Shown: piece by piece, positions 57,512-64,000 of the stretch
Layout of the letters: each line of letters starts with the position of its first letter
Position numbering within the stretch: position 1 is the first letter of the stretch
NCBI RefSeq assembly: GCF_000321225.1
Contig: NW_004450330.1
Span: 2,706,622 to 2,770,621 of the forward strand
DNA: 64,000 bases
Source: Odobenus rosmarus divergens
Lineage: Eukaryota > Chordata > Mammalia > Carnivora > Odobenidae
Reading direction: 5' to 3'
The notes under the pieces: model-generated
The model's database searches: none
What the model was told of the DNA's origin: nothing
What the model saw: only the letters and a program-made list of their open reading frames with translations
Translations under genes and position numbers: made by a program

Positions 57512-58455
57512 TTTGTGCAGACCTTGAGACATACTAATTCCACTATATTCAACATTGGACAAATCTCAGCTAAAATAGTTTCTTGTTCAAAACAACCACT
57601 TGGAAAATGCCTCCTATGAAACTAAGGGATTAGAAACATGTTAGATGGGCAAGAGGTGTAGAGCTGGGTTTGGTATCTGACAGAAAGCCAACGAGCAACA
57701 TGACACCCAGAGTTTAGAACTGGAAAATAGTCATAAGGTAGAGAGAAAGAGGATTTAATCTGTGTTTCTCCAGAAAGCCGGCGGGGGGTGGGGGGAGGGG
57801 AAGGGGAGGGACATTACAAAGAATCAGATCAGCCTATTGAAAAACTGTCCAAAAAATGAGTTGGAAATGCACTATTGGAGGTTGTTCATTTCTTTCCCTT
57901 GAGGAATTTAAGCATCCCCTTAAGTGTTCTATAAAAAGGATGCTGGTTTATTCTATTAAAAAGATACAGGTATACTGAGAGAGTGAATTGGGGACAATGA
58001 AGCTAAATGATTTTAAGGTGATTTCCAACTCTAAAACTTTATGATGTTATAAAAATCTAAAGGAAAAAAATAAAAGCAAATACCAAGAGAGAAGATGAAA
58101 AACTTTGTAATTGACAATATTTTCTAGAATTTAGTCAGTTATCAAAGTAAAAATAAAGACAAGTTTGACAGGACCTAAAATCTGACACCAGGAACTGATT
58201 GTATTAACCAGCACTCCTTTCCTAACTTGATAGTAGATTCTTCACAAATGCTTGGTTTGGGATTAGAATGAGAACAGATGAAGTTATCCCTGTGTCAAAT
58301 ACCTTAACCTTCTCAGAAGATAGGAGGAGGCATTCACCAAACTCATTTAACTCCTCAAGACTGGAGAAAAACTCATTTTGCTTTCCCAGATAACGCTAAA
58401 CATGATGTCTAGCAGCCTCTCTACCATATCTAATACTAAGATTCCTATTCTTCTA
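57512..58455. other. SLC9A9: Intron sequence with a G-rich tract
   Basis: A G-quadruplex-type tract lies at 57783-57810 (see findings). The rest is unassigned. Confidence 0.45.
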
Positions 58456-58459
58456 GGAG

Positions 58460-59510
58460 ACCCATAGGCACCTCAAACTCACTAGTTCTGAGCCTGAATA
58501 TAGGATCTTATCCAGAACCCAGATGTTTCTCTTAGCTAAGGCACCAACTCCCACCGAGAAAACTCGATGTCATTTTGGACACATCTCTACTCGGATATGC
58601 TCCTTTCCATATGCAATCCATCACTAAACTGCCATTTTACCTCTTGAATTGGTTTCAAGTACATCCACTATCTAGTCCAGGCTAACACTACATCTCCTCT
58701 GAATATTTCTATGTCTGCTGAAATGGTGTCCCTGTATCTCCTCACTTCCTGCCAATGTGGAGCCAGAATCATTTAAAAACGCAAATCTGACCATTTGTCT
58801 CCATGCTCAAAACCTGGTTTTTCATGACTTCCCAATGGCTCTTAGATTAAATGCCAAAATATTTGTGGGTGGTTATTCTTTTCCAGATCCATTCTGCATC
58901 CTTTTCACCCCGCTCTGTGTCCCATGAGGCTGACTTGTATGGGCTCCTTTGATGGGCTCCCTTATTCTCTGGCTTTTGGCTAGATTTGACCAGTGCAGGA
59001 GATCAGCAAGGGTGATAAGAGTAAGGTTGGGGTATTTATTTTTTATTATTTCAGTTCCCTCCCTTCAGGGCCTATATGGGCTCTCATTGTCCTTTAGTTA
59101 AAGGTCACAGCTCCATTCAGTTGCTCCTGTCCACACAGATCTCTTTTCAGGTTCTACTACCACTTCATCCCTTTCTCATTCAGATAACCGTACCCTACGG
59201 TTACTAACCTTGGGAAAATGGACTACCCCTTATGGTTTTTCTTTTCCCCGCCCACATCTTTTAAATAGTCCTCAAATATCACTCATTCAAGGAAACCATA
59301 CTGGACCCTCCTGCAAAAGTCAGATCTGCTAATAGAAGCTTTTCTAATGGTTATATTTACTCACCATCATAGAATTAATTAATTAACTGTGTAATTGTTT
59401 AATGTCTGTCTTTCCTGCTTGGATGAAGCCAGGGTCCATTTCAGTCTTAGCTATCCTAAAATCTCTAGAGCACTTACACGTAGGTGCTCAGTAGCCATTT
59501 ATCAAATAAA
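58460..59510 (+). mobile_element. L2 LINE, sense, interrupted by another old repeat
   Basis: L2 blocks lie at 58460-58875 ('ggcacctcaaactcactag', 'atgcaatccatcactaaact', 'atgacttcccaatggctctt') and at about 59275-59510 ('aaatatcactcattcaagga', 'ggtgctcagtagccatttat'). Between them, about 58885-59272, is a dispersed old repeat I cannot name ('gcaggagatcagcaagggtg', 'tcccttcagggcctatatgg'). Confidence 0.65.
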
Positions 59511-59936
59511 AGGGATGGTGAGAGTGGAGATGAGAAGAGTTGGGAAGACCAGGGCAGGCATGAGAGAGCCCTGGTCACAGTGACCAGAATCATCGCAAAC
59601 CAAGGACTCTCACACTGCAACTTGGCCTTGCAGTATGGGAGCATAAACTGGTCCTGTCACTGTCATAGAAAAGCTGAGGAAGGCATGACATCAAAAAATT
59701 GTTTGGCAGGATACATCTTATGAGGATATTATTTGTCAAAGAGGGTATCTTAAATTAAAAGCACTTTCAAAATGTGAGAGATTTATATCCAAAAGAGTAA
59801 GTCATTTTCTTTCTTACTATACACTAAGTCACCACAGTTCATAGCAACTTGGCTGGATTTCACATTAGTGTTACCTTGAGCTATTTTCAAAGAGGAATGG
59901 TATTTTTTCTTCAAGACACAATTGTCAATATTTTTT
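59511..59936. other. SLC9A9: Intron sequence, nothing recognised
   Basis: The two overlapping plus-strand frames at 59395-59723 have no recognisable domain. Confidence 0.4.
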
Positions 59937-60134
59937 AAAAAAGACACATACTTGGGATGCCTGAGTGGCTCAGTCAGTTAAGCATCTGACTCTTGATTTT
60001 GGCTCAGGTCATGACCTCAGGGTTGTGAGATTGAGCCCCACATTGGGATCCACACTGGGCATGGAGCCTACTTAAGATTTTCTCTCTCTCCTTCCTCCTC
60101 TGCTCCTCCCCCCTCTAAAAAAAGACACATACTT
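59937..60134 (+). mobile_element. Can-SINE, sense, with perfect 17-bp TSD
   Basis: The body (59954-60117) starts 'gggatgcctgagtggctcag', keeps 'tcaggtcatgacctcagggt' and ends in a CT-rich block. The duplication aaaaaagacacatactt at 59937-59953 and 60118-60134 is perfect. The 3' tail is CT-rich to the end, with almost no A-tail beyond the duplication. Confidence 0.95.
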
Positions 60135-60389
60135 AATTTCTTATTAAGTATTATCTGTTAATTATCTGTTCACATCAAAGAGGAGATTACAATGTCTTAT
60201 CCCAGACTCCTGACAAGTAGAAAAGAGTGGCCACCACTGACTTGGGAGCATGTGCAGGAATCAGGCAAGTCTCTCCTATTACGAAGTTGTAAGAATCAAG
60301 AGGAGTAAGACCACTCAGAAAAAGCATCCTAAGGGAGTACAAGGTCAAGGTTTGGAAATCAGTTCATAATAGGGTTGCCAGTTCAAATG
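60135..60389. other. SLC9A9: Short intron stretch, nothing recognised
   Basis: Unique-looking sequence between the SINE and the LTR. Confidence 0.5.
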
Positions 60390-60862
60390 GTAATGTGTGG
60401 GAAACAGAACGCCACAACGACCACTGGTGCATGTTCGCTCAGACTCCCAGATCTCTGAAAAAACTCGAGATTGCAGGATTAAAAATAACCTGAAAGGATC
60501 AGAGTGAAATGCCCTTGGAACATGTGTGGTCAGTTCTAAAGTCCGCAGCAGAAGATGTCTTGTAGATAGGAAGCCAGCTGTAAACGGCACACTGGGCACT
60601 CCCCTCTGTTCCTTTATTCTGTTTTAAAGATTCTTACGTGCTTGACTAATCCTGGGTACATGGAGGAATGTGCCTCACTATGCCCCTGCTGTAAACCATT
60701 ACAGATCTATATCGCTGTAGAAGGTATATCAGAGTATGGAAAATAAACCTCGGCGCCTCAGGCTGTTCGCTCGGGGTCCCCTGTGCCTCGCTCTACTGTC
60801 GTCTCTTTCTCTCAGTTCCTTCGCCGCCCCAGGTCCGCGACTCTCAGAGGTCGACAGTAATG
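60390..60862 (+). mobile_element. Solo LTR of an endogenous retrovirus with 6-bp TSD
   Basis: A 461-bp LTR (60396-60856) starts TGTGGGAAACAG and ends GAGGTCGACA, so it has the TGT...ACA ends of a retroviral LTR. The host target gtaatg is duplicated perfectly at 60390-60395 and 60857-60862. The only polyadenylation signal AATAAA (60742-60747) is followed by a CpG-rich R/U5-like part with about eleven CpGs in some 110 bp. No primer-binding site or internal viral sequence follows the right duplication, so it is a solo LTR left by recombination between two LTRs. A 6-bp duplication is typical of class II (betaretrovirus-like) integrases; the class is inferred. Orientation is from the AATAAA and U5, opposite to SLC9A9. 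The family is not named. Confidence 0.85.
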
Positions 60863-61305
60863 GACTAAGTTGAGGCAAAACAAAACAAAAAGATCAAACA
60901 AACAAAAAAATAAGCAAGACGATGATCAAGGGGGGAGATGGTGAGTAAGGGAGTGTGGAGCAGGCAGAAGAAAAGAAAGGAGAGCTAATTCTAGAGTGAA
61001 AATCTAGGAAATTCCTAAAGCCCTTTTTGTGGCTCTTTTGCTGTTGGCTTCAATGTCTGAAAGGTCGATGTTGGGCAACAGCAATGTGTTCATCGACCAA
61101 AACTGGTAAGAACAAGAATGTGCAAAGAGGAACAAGCAAGAGGAGAGGGAGAGAAGACTGCAAATGAATCACAGCCTTCACCTGCTCTATAACCTGCAGC
61201 TCCTAGAGATAAAGCCTCCTCTGGTGCCTCCCAGGGTAGGCATGCCACGGTGAGGTGCCCCTCCAGAGCATCAGGGATGTTCCTACACTAAACATGACCT
61301 TATAC
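60863..61305. other. SLC9A9: Intron sequence with a (CAAA)n-like patch
   Basis: An A/C-rich patch (AAAAC and CAAA units) lies at 60877-60917. No exon. Confidence 0.45.
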
Positions 61306-61307
61306 TG

Positions 61308-61456
61308 ACATTAGTGCTTCTCCATTCTGATGTGCAGACCAATCACTGACGGGGAATCAGTAGGTCTGGGGTGGGGCCTATATTCTGAATTCTAACACAT
61401 CCTCAGGTGACATGGATGCTGGTCAATGACCACACTTTTAAGTAGCAAGGTCCTAA
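61308..61456 (+). mobile_element. MER5A-type hAT element, sense
   Basis: 'tccattctgatgtgcagacc', 'aatcagtaggtctggggtgg', 'tattctgaattctaacacat' and 'accacacttttaagtagcaa' match the MER5A type. Confidence 0.75.
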
Positions 61457-62975
61457 ACTACATACATGGTAGTCATTTTCCAATGAATGGTACTATCTGA
61501 GCATGGTTCTCTTTTTTATTCCTCACCTACCACAGAGGTTGTAATCTGCAGCTGAGAGGCAATTGAGTGCTTTTAAAATTGTTAGGATGGCTGGCTAACA
61601 GTAAAAAATTACACATAAAAATTCAGACTGTGAGCTTCTCTTGTAAAATAAGATCTAGCAATGTTAGACCATCGTTCCCTCATAGAAACAATCCACTGGA
61701 GCTGAGTGGTGGCTGCCTGTTTCAGATGAGGTGTGCACTTTCTAACTTGCCACAGTCTAACGAGTCTTACATCTAGGTGGCTTCAGTCTTTGCCACTCCC
61801 TGCATTATCCCTCTTTGCATTTGTGTTTGTGGATTTTGATATTCTAGTTTGAACCAAGATGCACTGCATTTATTAGAAGAGCATTTTGCTTCCAATAAAA
61901 TCTTTTCAGTTATCAACACAACTTTTGAAGAGCTATGTCACTGGCATTGTGGATGGAAACAGTCCACAGAGAAAACATTTCCTGTTGCAAGTTGGCCTTA
62001 CATATTTGCAGATAAGGAAAGAAAAAAATGAACAGTTGAATATACAACAGCAGGGCTGGTAGGTCTACACTTCACAGTGTGGACACAACATTCTCAAGTG
62101 GTAAGAATTAAGCAGCTAATCATGTTCATTGATGACTAAAGGATCCAGATAGTGATGGAAATTTCAAACCATAGAAATTGAAGATCAAATAGGTTATGGT
62201 GTGTTAAACAGGAGAGAGAAAAAATGACTGAAGCTAAGAGAAAAAGAACAACCCAACTAAGCCATTTCTTAGGAATTGGAAAGTTTACAAGCCCCTGACT
62301 TGAAAACATTAAGAACAAAAAACAAACATTCAGAGAAAACAACATAAAGCTGAAGTAACTCCTTTTTCTTCATGCAATCTTTGGATATGCAAGCTCACCT
62401 AACTGGTTTGATTTGCACTGTTTACTTACATTTTTCTACTCTCACATATTTCTCTCCCCCACTCATAAGATTTCGAGAAGGAACTCAGAGGAAAATGTTT
62501 CCCTTGCATAATTTTTTCATATTTTTGTTGAAACAGTATCCAGGACACCAACAAAGTCCTCGCAGAGTGAACACTTTGCCCTTGCTTCGGAACCAAGGTT
62601 TGAATGAAAAGTGCAGGCAGCAATGTGTCCACACAACTGGATTGGTCTCAGTCATGTCCCTGCTCTACCAGCACCTCTTACCTGGACCTGAATCCCTTAT
62701 GGAGTGAAATGCCCCGATCCTAACACCTTCCCTGCCTATTTCCTCATAACCATCTGCACAGGCAGGTTCTGCTGTTGCTCTTAATCCCTTCATAGCACCC
62801 CTACAGGTACAGGCCCAAGTCTGCAGCAACTTACCTGGATCAGCCTACCCAGATGGTACCTCATGGATTGAAAATTTCCTTTTCCTCAGTCCTTTTATCA
62901 AAAATTATTAATTATGAATTCCATTCCTTTAGGACTCTGCTTTCTGAGTTTCCAAGTGACAACTGAATATAGAGC
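61457..62975. other. SLC9A9: Intron sequence, nothing recognised
   Basis: Overlapping frames near 61567-62707 show no recognisable domain. No SLC9A9 exon was recognised. Confidence 0.45.
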
Positions 62976-62979
62976 AAAA

Positions 62980-63158
62980 AGCATTTACAGCCAGAAATTC
63001 TGGGTTCAACTGCAAGCACTGCTATTTAGTAGCTGTTTAATAGGACAATTGAGCCTCTCAGAATGTCAGTCTCCTCTGTGCAATGAGGATAACAATACTG
63101 ACCTGGAGGGCTGTTAGGCTAACACACAGTAGGTAGCTCAAAAAATGGCTGTTGAATC
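62980..63158 (+). mobile_element. MIR SINE, sense
   Basis: 'ttctgggttcaactgcaagc', 'gcctctcagaatgtcagtct', 'gtgcaatgaggataacaata' and 'gctgttaggctaacacacag' follow the MIR order. Confidence 0.72.
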
Positions 63159-63725
63159 TTAATCAGATTTTTAAAATTCATACTAAAGTGTTCGTGGACA
63201 TTAATTTCTTAATTTGTTCTTTCAGTTCACATTTGCTTCTTTATAGAACACAACTCACAATTCCTGAGAGACTCTAACTGGGGGAATTTATATTCCATGG
63301 CAGATAAAGAGCTCAGACTTTCCTCATGCAGACAGGTAACTTACCATTTTCTATTCTACAAGATCTTTGGGGCAAGACTTGTAGCTTCCTCAAGGCCCCT
63401 CTATTCCTGTGGGGAGACATCTGGGCTGCAGCAGCCCATGTGCACCAAATTCATAGGCATGATGCTTAGTGATAAAGTAAACTGTAAATTTAAACCATTT
63501 TCACGTGGGAACAATGTCTCCTTTTCTTGTGTCTTTAATAAAAATACAGATGAAGCCATACAATCACAACATATTCTATAGCATTCAAGTAAGCCCTTTT
63601 AGGAATAGGAATTAGTTTTAAAAAAATGCAGCTTTGGATCTTCAGCTTTTAATTACCTTGGCTTCAATTAATCTAGTCGCTTTTTTGAGTATTTTTTTGT
63701 TTTTTTTCCAACAGGGAGATGGTAA
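63159..63725. other. SLC9A9: Intron sequence, nothing recognised
   Basis: T-runs near 63690-63708. The plus-strand frame 63297-63581 has no recognisable domain or splice context. Confidence 0.4.
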
Positions 63726-64000
63726 GAGTCTTTTTTTTTTGATGGCAACACTATTTTTTATTTTATTTTAATTTTTTATTATGTTATGTTAATCACCATA
63801 CATTACATCGTTAGTTTTTGATGTAGTGTTCCATGATTCATTGAGTATAACACCGAGTGCTCCATGCAGTACGTGCCCTCTTTAATACCCATCACTGGGC
63901 TAACCCATCCCCCCACCCACCTCCCCTCTAGAACCCTCAGTTTGTTTCTCAGAGTCCATAGTCTCTCATGGTTCGTCTCCCCCTCTGATTTCCCCCCCTT
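63726..64000 (-). mobile_element. Carnivore L1 3' end, antisense, cut by the window edge
   Basis: T-rich tail sequence at about 63730-63785 (A-rich on the minus strand) is followed by the L1 3' UTR in antisense: 'gttaatcaccatacattaca', 'gatgtagtgttccatgattc', 'gagtgctccatgcagtacgt'. The element continues beyond 64000, so its length is unknown. Its UTR is closely similar to that at 20-263. Confidence 0.9.

Larger units (their letters stand above)
45244..64000 (-). other. SLC9A9: SLC9A9 intron upstream of the 45-kb exon (partial)
   Basis: The intron ends, in gene sense, with the acceptor at 45244-45245 and is open at the right window edge, so it is at least 18.7 kb. I looked for the preceding SLC9A9 exon on the minus strand and did not recognise it. 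Confidence 0.8.

Noticed and set aside
60742..60860. CpG-rich first exon or CpG-island promoter of a host gene
   Set aside because: The CpG-rich patch is only about 110 bp and ends exactly at the LTR border with a target-site duplication.
60863..60920. Internal ERV sequence or primer-binding site right of the LTR
   Set aside because: No tRNA-complementary site; the sequence after the duplication is A/C-rich host DNA.
1..64000. CRISPR array, bacterial operon or other prokaryotic system
   Set aside because: No spaced short repeats or operon-like genes; the window is typical mammalian intron.

Overview
The window is AT-rich vertebrate nuclear DNA from a carnivoran. Fifteen copies of the tRNA-derived Can-SINE family and several L1 3' ends of the carnivore type (for example at both ends of the window) show this. 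The style of the SINEs and L1s suggests a caniform, perhaps an arctoid such as a bear, seal or mustelid, but I cannot name the species from the sequence.

Only one protein-coding gene is supported. Two exons on the minus strand (45128-45243, then 14293-14398) encode consecutive parts of the membrane domain of SLC9A9 (NHE9), the endosomal Na+(K+)/H+ exchanger. Both have clean AG/GT splice borders, and their phases join exactly across a 30.7-kb intron. Everything else is intron: more than 14 kb downstream of the second exon, the 30.7-kb central intron, and more than 18 kb upstream of the first exon. No other gene, RNA gene, CpG-island promoter or CRISPR-like array was found. The open reading frames of 60-180 codons are chance frames or fragments of L1 ORF2.

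Most of the intron DNA that can be identified is transposon. 1-655: two antisense L1 3' ends and a SINE. 3.9-9.6 kb: ancient antisense L1 and a decayed LTR-type repeat. 11.1-12.1 kb: a three-SINE cluster. 14.5-16.4 kb: L2. 21.8-23.0 kb: an MLT1-type LTR with a target-site duplication, then an inverted SINE pair. 28.6-29.1 kb: apparently unique DNA with a perfect RFX X-box match. 31.5-35.6 kb: a nest of L1 and SINE insertions. 36-48 kb: MIR, L2, L1 and DNA-transposon relics around the 45-kb exon. 49.3-50.9 kb: an L1 with a twin-priming inversion joined to another L1 3' end. 53.8-54.1 kb: two tandem MER5A-like elements. 58.5-59.5 kb: an interrupted L2. 60.4-60.9 kb: a CpG-rich solo endogenous-retrovirus LTR with TG...CA ends and a perfect 6-bp target-site duplication. 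63.7-64.0 kb: an antisense L1 end closely similar to the one at position 20.

No novel biological system is evident. The observations most worth checking are the solo LTR, the twin-primed L1, the X-box region, and the young SINE insertions that may be polymorphic. Repeat names are from memory of consensus features and were not checked against a database.
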